A stretch of 64,000 nt of DNA from Lacrimispora saccharolytica (GTDB lineage Bacteria; Bacillota; Clostridia; Lachnospirales; Lachnospiraceae), in NCBI GenBank assembly GCA_021531795.1, contig JADYUL010000007.1, forward strand, positions 39,314 through 103,313. The letters are read 5' to 3'. A model generated the notes under the pieces. The model was not told where the DNA came from. It did no database searches and was given only the letters and a program-made list of their open reading frames with translations. Positions 19,199 through 28,118 of the stretch are shown piece by piece. A program made the translations under genes and the position numbers. Position 1 is the first letter of the stretch. Every line of letters begins with the position of its first letter.

Positions 19199-20427
19199 TG
19201 AGAATAGTTCATATCACTACCATAGATGAGGGCGGTGCTTATAAAGCGGTGGTGCGAATTGACCGCACATTGAATAACATCGGTATAGATTCAGATATTC
19301 TATTGAGGAACAAGAATAATAAAGATAACTTTGGAAACGTTTATTTGAACAATATATTCGCACTGTTTCTGTCCAAAGTACGAAATTTTGTCAATTTACT
19401 CAGCTCCAAAAACGAGATTGCATGTGAAAGGTTCGGATGTGACGTTTCTAATCATCCTTTGGTGACTAATGCTAATGTTATTGCAATACACTGGTGTTCA
19501 TCGTTTTTATCTTTTTCTTCAATTAAAAAAATAATAGACTTAGGAAAACCGGTTGTTTTTTTTATGCATGATGTATGGGCATATACAGGAGGATGTCATG
19601 TTAATTTAGATTGCTACAAATATGTCAATCAGTGTTGCGATTGTCCTTTTATATCGGGAAATAAACAAAAAGATTTATCCTATATTAACTCTCGCGAGAA
19701 GAAACGGCTGTTCTCGGCATCAAATGTTTATTTCGTTGGACCGAGCAACTGGATCGTTGATAATGCAAAGAAGAGTTATATTCTTAATGGAACTAATATA
19801 GAGTATCTTCCCAATTGTATTGATGGTGAAATATACTATGACATGCATTGTAAGAGCAGATTGCGAAAGAAATACAGTGTTCCCAATGACAAAAAAGTTG
19901 TACTATTTGGAGCGGCATTTGATGGTACGGCTAACAAAAATAAAGGATTCAGTTATCTTATTGATGCATTAAATTATCTTGATTCAGATGAGTATTACCT
20001 TATGGTATTTGGAGAGTGTAATCCCCAATGTCATTCCTGGAAACATGAGTATAAACTTATGGGGTACATAAAATCAGAGTATATTATGGCTGAATTATAT
20101 AATTTGGCAGATGTTTATGTATCACCCTCATTACAGGAGTCTTTTGGATTCACTGTATGTGAATCTCTGGCATGTGGAACACCGGTTGTTGCATTTCCTG
20201 TAGGAGGTCTTGTTGAACAAATAGAGCATCAAAAGAATGGTTATTTGGCTGAGAATTTTTCTTCAGAGGATATTGCAAAGGGAATAGTGTATTGTACGGA
20301 TGATAACGAACAAGAAAGACTTGCGAAAAATGCATCATCTACTGCTTCGAAGTATTATTCTACAAACCTGGCAAAATCATACAAAACATATTTTGAAACA
20401 TTGAATGACAGAAGAGAGAGTAAATGA
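19198..20427 (+). CDS. GT4 family glycosyltransferase (WcaC-like, Cys-rich)
   Basis: This 409-residue GT-B enzyme has an N-terminal domain with MRIVHITTIDEGGAYKAVVR, followed by the HDVWAYTGGCH motif and a Cys cluster (QCCDCPF near residues 148-153), a pattern common in WcaC-like GT4 proteins. The C-terminal domain holds the donor signature E-x7-E in ESFGFTVCESLACGTPVVAF near residue 318. Length and motifs are complete. Its last codons overlap the start of the following ThDP enzyme by 4 bases (ATGA). A homologue with the same Cys-rich feature is at 59049-60308. Confidence 0.9.
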   Translation: MRIVHITTIDEGGAYKAVVRIDRTLNNIGIDSDILLRNKNNKDNFGNVYLNNIFALFLSKVRNFVNLLSSKNEIACERFGCDVSNHPLVTNANVIAIHWCSSFLSFSSIKKIIDLGKPVVFFMHDVWAYTGGCHVNLDCYKYVNQCCDCPFISGNKQKDLSYINSREKKRLFSASNVYFVGPSNWIVDNAKKSYILNGTNIEYLPNCIDGEIYYDMHCKSRLRKKYSVPNDKKVVLFGAAFDGTANKNKGFSYLIDALNYLDSDEYYLMVFGECNPQCHSWKHEYKLMGYIKSEYIMAELYNLADVYVSPSLQESFGFTVCESLACGTPVVAFPVGGLVEQIEHQKNGYLAENFSSEDIAKGIVYCTDDNEQERLAKNASSTASKYYSTNLAKSYKTYFETLNDRRESK

Positions 20428-22142
20428 AGGTATCAGACTATATAGTTGAATTCTTAATAGAGAAAGGTGTTACGGATCTGTTTGGATACCCGGGTGGTAT
20501 GGTAACACATCTTATGGATTCGCTGGGAAAAAAGAAGGAGTATATTAAAACACACATTAATTATCATGAACAAGCTTCGGCGTTTGCAGCCTGTGGGTAT
20601 GCTCAGGCAACAGGACGTACCGGGGTTGCTTTTGCTACAAGCGGACCGGGTGCTACCAATCTGATTACAGGTATTGGACATGCGTATTATGATTCGGTTC
20701 CTGCTGTGTTTATTACAGGTCAGGTCAATACTTTTGAATCAAAAGGCAGAAGCGGCATAAGACAAATGGGATTTCAAGAGACTGATATAGTATCCATGGT
20801 ACAGCCAATTACAAAATGGGCAGCATACGTAGATTGCGCAGAGGATATCCCCGGTATCATGCGCAAGGCTTTTGATATAGCTGAGAGTGGCAGAAAGGGA
20901 CCGGTACTTATTGATATTCCAATGGATATTTTTAGGTCAAATATCGATGTGGATACATTATCACTCACTGAAAAAAAGCTAATTCCGCATGAAATGAAGG
21001 CTGTGGAGGAATTTAAGAAAACGATTGACTTACTTCTTTCACAATCTCAAAGGCCATGTATTCTGATTGGAAACGGAATAAAACTGGATGCTCAGGTTGA
21101 ACAAATCAGAGAAATGTTAAGAGGGTGTCCTATTCCTGTTGTATCAAGTATTATGGCGGTAGATGTTATTCCGGAATATGAGGGTCTTGAGGGAATATAT
21201 TATGGCTTTATTGGTGCGTATGGAAATCGGTCAGCAAACTTTACGGTAGCGAAATGTGATTTGCTTATATGTCTGGGAACCAGGTTGGATGTAAGACAAG
21301 TTGGCGCAAGAAGGTCGAGTTTTGCTCCAAATGCTACAATAGTAAGGGTTGATATTGATGAATATGAATTATCCAATAGAATAAGAGATGACGAATATCA
21401 GTTCAAAATACTGCTTTCGGATGCAATACCGGTTATGGGAGAAATACTGCATAAAGGCAGAAGTTATGAACAATGGATTAATGTGTGTAAGGAGATCAAA
21501 AGTAAGGTAAAATATATAGATGAACATGAACCAAACAAGTACTTAAATGAGATAAGTAAAATTACTTCGGATGAATATCATATTACTGCAGACGTTGGAC
21601 AAAATATGATATGGACTGCACAATCGTTCAAACTTAAACCGAGACAGAGATTGTTTTTTTCGGGTGGAATGGGTTCTATGGGATATTCTCTTCCCGCAGC
21701 AATAGGTATACATTATGCCACGAACAGACCAATAATATGTATCAATGGAGATGGCGGATTGCAGATGAATATCCAGGAATTAATGTTGGTAGCGAGGGAA
21801 AAGCTTCCAATTAAGATTTTTGTGATAAATAATAATTCACTCGGTATGATACGACATTTTCAGAAGATGTATTTTGAATCAAGATTTTATTATACAACTG
21901 AAACCGAGGGATATAATACGCCGGATTTTTGTGGAATTGCCGAGGCGTATGGAATAAAGTCACACTATATTGATTGTATTGAAGATATTAGAGATATAGA
22001 GTTTGATAATGGTCCTGAACTATATAATATTTGTTTAAAGGGTGTTACAGAGGTTTCGCCCAAATTGGAGTTTGGAAAGCCGAATCAAGATCAAGAGCCT
22101 CTTCTTGACAGAGAATTATATAATTATTTGATGGAGTTATAG
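20424..22142 (+). CDS. Acetolactate-synthase-like ThDP-dependent enzyme, copy 1 (possible YerE-type sugar C-branching enzyme)
   Basis: This 572-residue protein has the three-domain layout of acetohydroxyacid synthases. The N-terminal PYR domain holds the catalytic Glu in NYHEQASAF near residue 51. A central FAD/NAD-like domain lies at about 190-330. The C-terminal PP domain has the ThDP-Mg site GDGGLQMN near 442, with a conserved NNNSLGM segment 27 residues on. No regulatory small subunit gene is near, and all neighbours are glycan genes, so I do not read it as branched-chain amino-acid synthesis. YerE of Yersinia, a member of this superfamily, adds an acetyl unit from pyruvate to a 4-keto dideoxyhexose. 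A similar role is plausible. A second copy is at 33373-35178. Confidence 0.85.
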   Translation: MKVSDYIVEFLIEKGVTDLFGYPGGMVTHLMDSLGKKKEYIKTHINYHEQASAFAACGYAQATGRTGVAFATSGPGATNLITGIGHAYYDSVPAVFITGQVNTFESKGRSGIRQMGFQETDIVSMVQPITKWAAYVDCAEDIPGIMRKAFDIAESGRKGPVLIDIPMDIFRSNIDVDTLSLTEKKLIPHEMKAVEEFKKTIDLLLSQSQRPCILIGNGIKLDAQVEQIREMLRGCPIPVVSSIMAVDVIPEYEGLEGIYYGFIGAYGNRSANFTVAKCDLLICLGTRLDVRQVGARRSSFAPNATIVRVDIDEYELSNRIRDDEYQFKILLSDAIPVMGEILHKGRSYEQWINVCKEIKSKVKYIDEHEPNKYLNEISKITSDEYHITADVGQNMIWTAQSFKLKPRQRLFFSGGMGSMGYSLPAAIGIHYATNRPIICINGDGGLQMNIQELMLVAREKLPIKIFVINNNSLGMIRHFQKMYFESRFYYTTETEGYNTPDFCGIAEAYGIKSHYIDCIEDIRDIEFDNGPELYNICLKGVTEVSPKLEFGKPNQDQEPLLDRELYNYLMEL

Positions 22143-23087
22143 GTGAAAAAAGTAAGTATATTAATCCCAACATACAATGAGGAAGACAATGTCGCTTTAC
22201 TGGTACAGACAATTATTGATTTGTTCGTAAAGAAATTATCAGATTACCGATATGAAGTGGTTTTTATCGATAATGACTCTTCGGACGGTACCAGAGAGAT
22301 TATAAGAGAAATATGTTCACACAATTCATCTGTAAAAGCAATCTTTAATGTTAAGAATTTTGGTCAATTCAATTCTCCGTACTATGGATTGTTGCAGACG
22401 ACAGGGGATTGTGTCGTTCTTCTTTGCGCAGATTTTCAGGATCCGGTAGGAATGATTGAAGACTTTGTCAGGGAATGGGAAAAAGGATACAAAATTGTTA
22501 TCGGCAAGAAAACATCTAGTAGAGAAAACAAAATAATGTATTTTATAAGAACTATATATTATAAAATGATAAATCATATGTCAGAAGTCGAGCAAATAGA
22601 GCATTTTACCGGATTTGGCTTATATGATAGGGAATTTATTGAGGTATTACGAAAACTTGATGATCCCACTCCGTTTCTTAGAGGTATTGTTGCAGAACTT
22701 GGATGGAAAAGAAAAGAAATACCTTATGAGCAGCAGCGAAGAAGGGCGGGAAAGACCAGTAACAATTTTTATAAATTGTATGATGCTGCAATGTTGAGTT
22801 TTACTTCATACACAAAGGTTGGATTGAGACTCGCAACATTCATAGGCTTTGGGGTTGCAGGTGTAAGCTTCCTGATTGGTGTGTTTTACTTTGTCGTTAA
22901 GCTAATACATTGGGATAATTATAGTCTTGGTACAGCTTCTATAGCTATTGGATTGTTTTTCTTGGGAGCGGTTCAACTAATATTCATAGGACTAATCGGA
23001 GAATACATTCTGAGTCTTAATCAGAGAGTGATGAACAGACCTCTTGTAATCGAAGAGGAAAGAATAAACTTCGAGTTAGTTGAATAA
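22143..23087 (+). CDS. GT2 polyprenyl-phosphate glycosyltransferase (GtrB/DPM1-like), copy 2
   Basis: This 314-residue protein starts at GTG 22143, directly after the stop of the ThDP enzyme. It has the same plan as the protein at 16531-17484: catalytic domain with ILIPTYNEEDNV, VFIDNDSSDGT and ADFQDP, then two C-terminal membrane helices (about 230-255 and 270-292). The two paralogues share long identical stretches such as NFGQFNSP, QTTGDC, EHFTGFGLYD and PFLRGIVAE. It should load a sugar on polyprenyl phosphate. Two copies in 6 kb suggest two different lipid-linked sugar donors or a duplication with later divergence. Confidence 0.9.
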   Translation: MKKVSILIPTYNEEDNVALLVQTIIDLFVKKLSDYRYEVVFIDNDSSDGTREIIREICSHNSSVKAIFNVKNFGQFNSPYYGLLQTTGDCVVLLCADFQDPVGMIEDFVREWEKGYKIVIGKKTSSRENKIMYFIRTIYYKMINHMSEVEQIEHFTGFGLYDREFIEVLRKLDDPTPFLRGIVAELGWKRKEIPYEQQRRRAGKTSNNFYKLYDAAMLSFTSYTKVGLRLATFIGFGVAGVSFLIGVFYFVVKLIHWDNYSLGTASIAIGLFFLGAVQLIFIGLIGEYILSLNQRVMNRPLVIEEERINFELVE

Positions 23088-23115
23088 TAATATTATACTG
23101 GGATAATAGGAATAA

Positions 23116-24855
23116 ATGGAAACATTTCGTAAAATCAGATTTATTTTTACGCGTAATCAAAAAATAAAAATAGTTGTTATATCAATAATGATATGTATTG
23201 GTGCTTTATTTGAGCTGTTGGGGGTCACGGCTATACTTCCTTTTGTTAATGTTGCGATTAATCCCGACAGTGTAAACGAGAAGTGGTATTTGAGAGATTT
23301 GTATTCGGTTTTAAAATTAGAATCACCCAATATCTTTTTGACAGTGCTGGCAATATTCCTAATAGTGATATATATTGTGAAAAATATATATCTCACCATA
23401 ATGAATTATTGTATCTTTAATTTTACATACAATAATCAAAGAGAATTAGCCAGAAAATTGCTAAATAGTTATTTAAAGCAACCATATACATTTTTTGTTA
23501 AAACCAATAGTGCTGACTTGATTAGGAATATTCGTGACGATACATCAATGTTTTTTGATACAGTGTTGTCATTCATGCAATTGTCTGTAGAAGTAATTGT
23601 ATCCATTCTTCTGTTAAGTTATCTCTTGGTTATGGATAAGGTCATTACCATAGGTGTAGGTATATTTTTGTCTATATCGATGCTTGCTGTAATGAAGGTA
23701 ATTAAGAAGAATATTGGGATAAAAGGCACAATATCAAGAGAGAGCCGCGCAGGAATGAGTAAATGGCTTATGCAAACTTTTGGCGGAATAAAAGAAACCA
23801 AGATATTGGAGAGAGAGGATTATTTTGCAAAAAGAGTAGACAATGAATATTGTAATTTTGCTAACAGCCATTGCGTATATCAGACCTTGTCGTATATTCC
23901 CAAGCCGTTTATGGAGACGGTATGTATTTGCGGATTACTCGGATTGGTTGCAGTAAAGTTGTTAAGAGGAGTTGCTTCAGAATATTTTATTACCACTTTA
24001 TCTGTGTTTGCAATTGCTGCATTTAGATTACTGCCGGCGTTTAACAGAATAACCGGATATTTGAGCAGAATCATGTTTAATAAAGCTGGAGTAGATAGTG
24101 TATACCATGATCTTAAGGAAGTCGAACAGCTTGAAGCAGATAAGAAATTACAGGAGAAACTCTCTGCCGGAGCTTCGCCAATAGAATTCAGTAAAAAGAT
24201 TGAGATAGAGGGACTTTCATTTGTATATCCAAATACGGAAGAATATGTACTAAAAGATGTAAATATTGCTATAGAGCATAATAAATCTATTGCGTTTATT
24301 GGTGCATCGGGATCGGGCAAAACTACAATTGCAGATATTATTATGGGAATTCTAACGCCAACAAAGGGTAAGATTCTGGTTGACGGTGTTGATATAAGAG
24401 ATAATATGACTTCATGGCATTCCATGATAGGCTACATCCCACAGAGTATATATCTTATGGACGATACCATAAGAAACAATATAGCTTTCGGAATTGATGA
24501 GGATAAAATATCTGATGTTCGAATAAGGGAAGTGTTATCAGAGGCGCAGCTATTGGATTTTGTAGAAGGGCTAAGTGAAGGACTGAATACTGTAATAGGT
24601 GAGCAGGGAATACGCCTCTCAGGTGGACAACGCCAGAGAATAGGTATTGCCAGAGCTTTGTATAGTAACCCGGAAGTCCTGGTGCTTGATGAAGCAACAT
24701 CGGCGCTTGATAATGATACGGAGTCCGCAGTTATGGATGCAATAAACAGTATGGCAGGAAAGAAGACCCTAATTATTATTGCTCATAGATTGAGTACTAT
24801 TGAGCATTGTGATGTAGTATTCGAAGTAAAGGATTCAACAATTAAGCAGAAATAA
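23116..24855 (+). CDS. ABC transporter, fused permease-ATPase (PglK/MsbA-like lipid-oligosaccharide flippase), copy 1
   Basis: This 579-residue half-transporter has six membrane helices in residues 15-310 and a C-terminal nucleotide-binding domain. Walker A is GASGSGKTT near residue 397, the signature is LSGGQRQR near 498, Walker B is VLVLDEATSALD near 518, and the switch His is in IIAHRLST. It is close in plan to PglK, which flips undecaprenyl-linked oligosaccharides, and would work as a homodimer. A related protein is at 38381-40141. Standing among glycosyltransferases, it most likely flips the lipid-linked repeat made by this part of the locus. Confidence 0.92.
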   Translation: METFRKIRFIFTRNQKIKIVVISIMICIGALFELLGVTAILPFVNVAINPDSVNEKWYLRDLYSVLKLESPNIFLTVLAIFLIVIYIVKNIYLTIMNYCIFNFTYNNQRELARKLLNSYLKQPYTFFVKTNSADLIRNIRDDTSMFFDTVLSFMQLSVEVIVSILLLSYLLVMDKVITIGVGIFLSISMLAVMKVIKKNIGIKGTISRESRAGMSKWLMQTFGGIKETKILEREDYFAKRVDNEYCNFANSHCVYQTLSYIPKPFMETVCICGLLGLVAVKLLRGVASEYFITTLSVFAIAAFRLLPAFNRITGYLSRIMFNKAGVDSVYHDLKEVEQLEADKKLQEKLSAGASPIEFSKKIEIEGLSFVYPNTEEYVLKDVNIAIEHNKSIAFIGASGSGKTTIADIIMGILTPTKGKILVDGVDIRDNMTSWHSMIGYIPQSIYLMDDTIRNNIAFGIDEDKISDVRIREVLSEAQLLDFVEGLSEGLNTVIGEQGIRLSGGQRQRIGIARALYSNPEVLVLDEATSALDNDTESAVMDAINSMAGKKTLIIIAHRLSTIEHCDVVFEVKDSTIKQK

Positions 24856-24856
24856 T

Positions 24857-25825
24857 ATGAGTAATGGCGAGTTGGTTTCTATAATTGTTCCTGTATATAA
24901 TGCGGAACAGTATATTGGCAGATGCATATCGTGTGTTCTTGATCAGACATATCGGAATATAGAGCTGATTCTTGTGGATGATGGATCTTCAGATAAATCT
25001 GCGTATATAATCGATGAAGAATCCGGTAAGGACAAACGAATAGTAGTTATTCATAAGAGTAATGGTGGAGCCTCTGATGCAAGGAATATGGGTTTGTCAA
25101 TGTGTCGCGGGTCATACATTTGCTTTGTTGATGCAGATGACATAATCGACCCGGAATATGTAATGACAATGCTTTCCATAGCCAAAGAGTATGATTGTGA
25201 CATAGTTCAGTGTGATTACAAAAAAGTAAATATCAGAGATATTATCTTTACCAGAGGAGATAATAAAATATCTGTTGTGAGTAGCACAGATATGCTGAAC
25301 AGAATATATAGTAAATCCAATGTGGATACAATTGTGCTTTGGAATAAACTGTTTAAGAAGAGTGTAATAGCGGATATCAGGTTTCCGGTTGGTATCATGT
25401 TTGAAGATGAGGTATTCTGCCCCAGAGTGATCTATAATGCCTCAAGAATTGCAATCACTAATGCGACACTTTATTATTACTTTCACAACAGCAGCAGTGT
25501 CATGAATATGGAGTATTCAAAGAAAAAGCTGGACATATTTACTGCTCTGAAATTGAGAATGGATTTCTATTGTAAATGCGGTCTTAAGGATTTGTATGAA
25601 AAAGATTTATACAAATATATGAATAAATTGCTGCAGAATATATATTTGGTAAAGAAAAGCCAAATAGCTGATAAATCCTCAATTAAGAGAAGGCTAATTG
25701 GTGATTATTGGGGAAAATATAGAGAAGCTCTCAGTGTATCATGGCCATTAAAAAGAAAAATTGCGTTGCTTATTTGGGGAATCCTTCCGGGTTCATATAC
25801 TTTTTTTAGAAAGGTACCACAGTGA
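24857..25825 (+). CDS. GT2 family glycosyltransferase (GT-A fold)
   Basis: This 322-residue family 2 enzyme begins ELVSIIVPVYNAEQYIGRC, has LILVDDGSSDKS near residue 35, SDARNMGLSM near 75 and the metal site FVDADDII near 93. It is complete and of normal length. It starts 1 base after the ABC transporter stop and overlaps the GT10-like gene by 4 bases (GTGA), so it belongs to the same transcription unit. Donor sugar unknown. Confidence 0.92.
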   Translation: MSNGELVSIIVPVYNAEQYIGRCISCVLDQTYRNIELILVDDGSSDKSAYIIDEESGKDKRIVVIHKSNGGASDARNMGLSMCRGSYICFVDADDIIDPEYVMTMLSIAKEYDCDIVQCDYKKVNIRDIIFTRGDNKISVVSSTDMLNRIYSKSNVDTIVLWNKLFKKSVIADIRFPVGIMFEDEVFCPRVIYNASRIAITNATLYYYFHNSSSVMNMEYSKKKLDIFTALKLRMDFYCKCGLKDLYEKDLYKYMNKLLQNIYLVKKSQIADKSSIKRRLIGDYWGKYREALSVSWPLKRKIALLIWGILPGSYTFFRKVPQ

Positions 25826-26775
25826 ATAGTATTAAAGTCTATTTTTGTGACATGTATAAAGATTTCAACAAAGAAGAGAATTTGTTTGTTGATATTCTAA
25901 GAAAACAATACGATGAGGTTGTGCTGACAGAGCAGCCAGATTTTTTGTTTTATGGTCCCTTTGGAATAGACCACCATAAATTTAATAATTGCGTAAAGAT
26001 ATTCTATACAGGTGAGGCTATTTTTCCTAACTTTAATGAGTGTGATTATGCAATTGCGTTCGATAGAATGCAGTTTGGAGACAGATATTTCAGAAGACCT
26101 ATATGGTTGGACGAAGAGTACCCTGTAAGCGATAATCTGGATGATGATAGGATGCTTGAAAGAAAATTCTGCAACTTTGTTTATTCGAACGATACTAAAG
26201 GTGAGGGCGCAAAGTTACGCAAGACGTTTGCCCAAAAGCTGATGAAGTACAAACACGTAGATTGTCCGGGAAGAGTATTAAATAATATGCACGAGGCTGC
26301 AGGGGATAGGCTGCTTGATTGGAGAAAAAATAAAGTATCATTTATCTCACAGTACAAGTTTACAATAGCCTTTGAAAATTCTGCCTATGATGGATATACG
26401 ACTGAGAAGATGACTCAACCGCTTTCTGCTCACTCTGTTCCTATATATTGGGGAAATCCTTCTGTTACGTTAGATTTTAATGCAGATGCTTTTATTAATG
26501 CTAATGGATATGAATCAAGGCTGGACGAATTGGTTGAATGGATTATTGATGTGGATAGTAATCCTCAAAAATACTTACAATACATACATGCCAATCCAAT
26601 GTGTGATACATATGTAAATAATGAAATGGAACGACTGGAAGACTTTATTTTTTCTATTGTTTCAAAAGGAAACCAACCAATATGTAAGGACCCGCTTGAT
26701 TTCGCAAGGAGGATGTCTGTGGATAATCTTTCGAGAAAAGAAAAAATCAAGTATTTCCTGTTAAAGAGAAAGTAA
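25822..26775 (+). CDS. GT10 alpha-1,3/1,4-fucosyltransferase-like protein
   Basis: This 317-residue protein starts at GTG 25822, overlapping the upstream stop. The C-terminal half carries the family 10 donor block: FTIAFENSAYDGYTTEKM near residues 183-200, then PLSAHSVPIYWGNPSV, where the Glu-Lys pair and the VPIYWG stretch are the conserved GDP-fucose site. The N-terminal part (ILRKQYDEVVLTE, FLFYGPFG, TGEAIFPNF) also fits bacterial GT10 enzymes. It would add L-fucose, or a similar GDP-linked sugar, to a glycan. No GDP-fucose synthesis gene (gmd, fcl, fkp) is in the window, so the donor must come from elsewhere. Length fits the short bacterial form without a heptad-repeat tail. Confidence 0.85.
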   Translation: MNSIKVYFCDMYKDFNKEENLFVDILRKQYDEVVLTEQPDFLFYGPFGIDHHKFNNCVKIFYTGEAIFPNFNECDYAIAFDRMQFGDRYFRRPIWLDEEYPVSDNLDDDRMLERKFCNFVYSNDTKGEGAKLRKTFAQKLMKYKHVDCPGRVLNNMHEAAGDRLLDWRKNKVSFISQYKFTIAFENSAYDGYTTEKMTQPLSAHSVPIYWGNPSVTLDFNADAFINANGYESRLDELVEWIIDVDSNPQKYLQYIHANPMCDTYVNNEMERLEDFIFSIVSKGNQPICKDPLDFARRMSVDNLSRKEKIKYFLLKRK

Positions 26776-26789
26776 GAATTGTTTGTCAG

Positions 26790-28118
26790 ATGAAAGAACC
26801 TAGTAAGTCAAAAAACAAAGACTGTATTTTTATCGCCTGTTTGATAATCATGGGGTTGGTGTTCTTTTTTGGCATCGGCCAGAAGGGATATATTATTGAA
26901 CGTGACAGCGATATATTTATTAGGGCTGACCGATTTGTTATGGGATATGGGTATGTAATATACCCGTTGTTTATTCAATTAATCAGGACCATGATAGGGC
27001 CAGAGTACTATTTGGATGCGGTCTTCATTATTCAGGGACTGATTTCTCTGGTAGCCTCATTATTACTTACACTGCAACTGAAAAAGCGATACAGGCTTAA
27101 TTATTCTGTCTCTGTGCTGCTGTTCCTATGTAGTTTGGGACCTTATACATATACATTGCCGGAATATGTGTCTTCACACTGCATAATGACAGAGAGTCTG
27201 GCGTTCCCCTTATTCTATATTTGGATAATATTGGCGATATTTATCTATACAGATAAAAAGAACAGCTTGTTTGTGCTCCTTATTCTTCAGACAATCATAC
27301 TAATATTATCGAGACCTCAGTTATTGTTTTTACTTATTGTAGTGATTTTGCTGGCAATAGAAAGAATTGTTGACTGTTTGGTCCGAAATAACCCCAATAA
27401 GTTTAGAGTTATCAGTATAGTTATTGTAATTACGGTCTTTCTTGCGATATTCTCTTTTCCGCAAATTGTAAGATATAGTATACTCCCCCAATTGACAGAT
27501 GCTGTTACCGGTAGAGTGTTTTGTATAGCTAATCATGAAGACGCTGAATTATTCGAGGGAGCAGACAAGGATTTGGTTAAAAAACTGCTCACTGAGATTG
27601 ATACAATGGGAACGAGTGAAGAGTATTTTAGGGATGATATTCACCGGTGGGAAGATATTGCTCATGCGATAAATGAGAATACCAAATATATAGGGGATGC
27701 TGTTGGACAGTATATGATAGATGATCCCCGAAGCTCATATGAGATAAAAAGTGAACTTGCGTACAGATTATTGGTTAAACATTGGGATAAATATATATAC
27801 CTAACATTGCCTTTGTTAATACAGAGTTTAGTTGTGTCGGTGTTCTATCATCCTGAATCAGCATACGTATTAGGGTATATCATCTCAGTCTTGATATATG
27901 TATTCGGATGTTGTTTGGCCTTCGTATCAGTTAAGAAGAAAGCCTGTAAAATAGAATATATTATCCCGTTTATTATATCCATGCTTGTGCTGCTAACCAA
28001 CGCGGTGGTAACCAATGTTGTGTTTATGGGACTGCAACGATATGTTGTCTATTCGTTTGGGTGTTATTATTTCTCAATGATAATTATGTTAGTAGGGGTC
28101 ATTAGAAGGGATGAGTAA
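26790..28118 (+). CDS. Polytopic membrane protein, glycan polymerase or GT-C like, unassigned
   Basis: The 442-residue product has about ten hydrophobic segments. An outward loop after the first helix contains ERDSDIFIRADRF, and a larger polar loop lies at about residues 240-325. The GT39-like early acidic loop (RDSD) makes a lipid-phosphate-sugar transferase possible, and Wzy-like polymerisation is the main alternative. I do not recognise a named family. It overlaps the next gene by 8 bases and sits between a fucosyltransferase-like and a GT4 gene. Confidence 0.6.
   Translation: MKEPSKSKNKDCIFIACLIIMGLVFFFGIGQKGYIIERDSDIFIRADRFVMGYGYVIYPLFIQLIRTMIGPEYYLDAVFIIQGLISLVASLLLTLQLKKRYRLNYSVSVLLFLCSLGPYTYTLPEYVSSHCIMTESLAFPLFYIWIILAIFIYTDKKNSLFVLLILQTIILILSRPQLLFLLIVVILLAIERIVDCLVRNNPNKFRVISIVIVITVFLAIFSFPQIVRYSILPQLTDAVTGRVFCIANHEDAELFEGADKDLVKKLLTEIDTMGTSEEYFRDDIHRWEDIAHAINENTKYIGDAVGQYMIDDPRSSYEIKSELAYRLLVKHWDKYIYLTLPLLIQSLVVSVFYHPESAYVLGYIISVLIYVFGCCLAFVSVKKKACKIEYIIPFIISMLVLLTNAVVTNVVFMGLQRYVVYSFGCYYFSMIIMLVGVIRRDE

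Noticed and set aside
20424..22142. Housekeeping acetolactate synthase (IlvB) for branched-chain amino acids
   Set aside because: No small subunit (IlvN) or other ilv/leu gene nearby, and the gene is coupled on both sides to glycosyltransferases; a role in sugar synthesis fits better, though a tree was not run.
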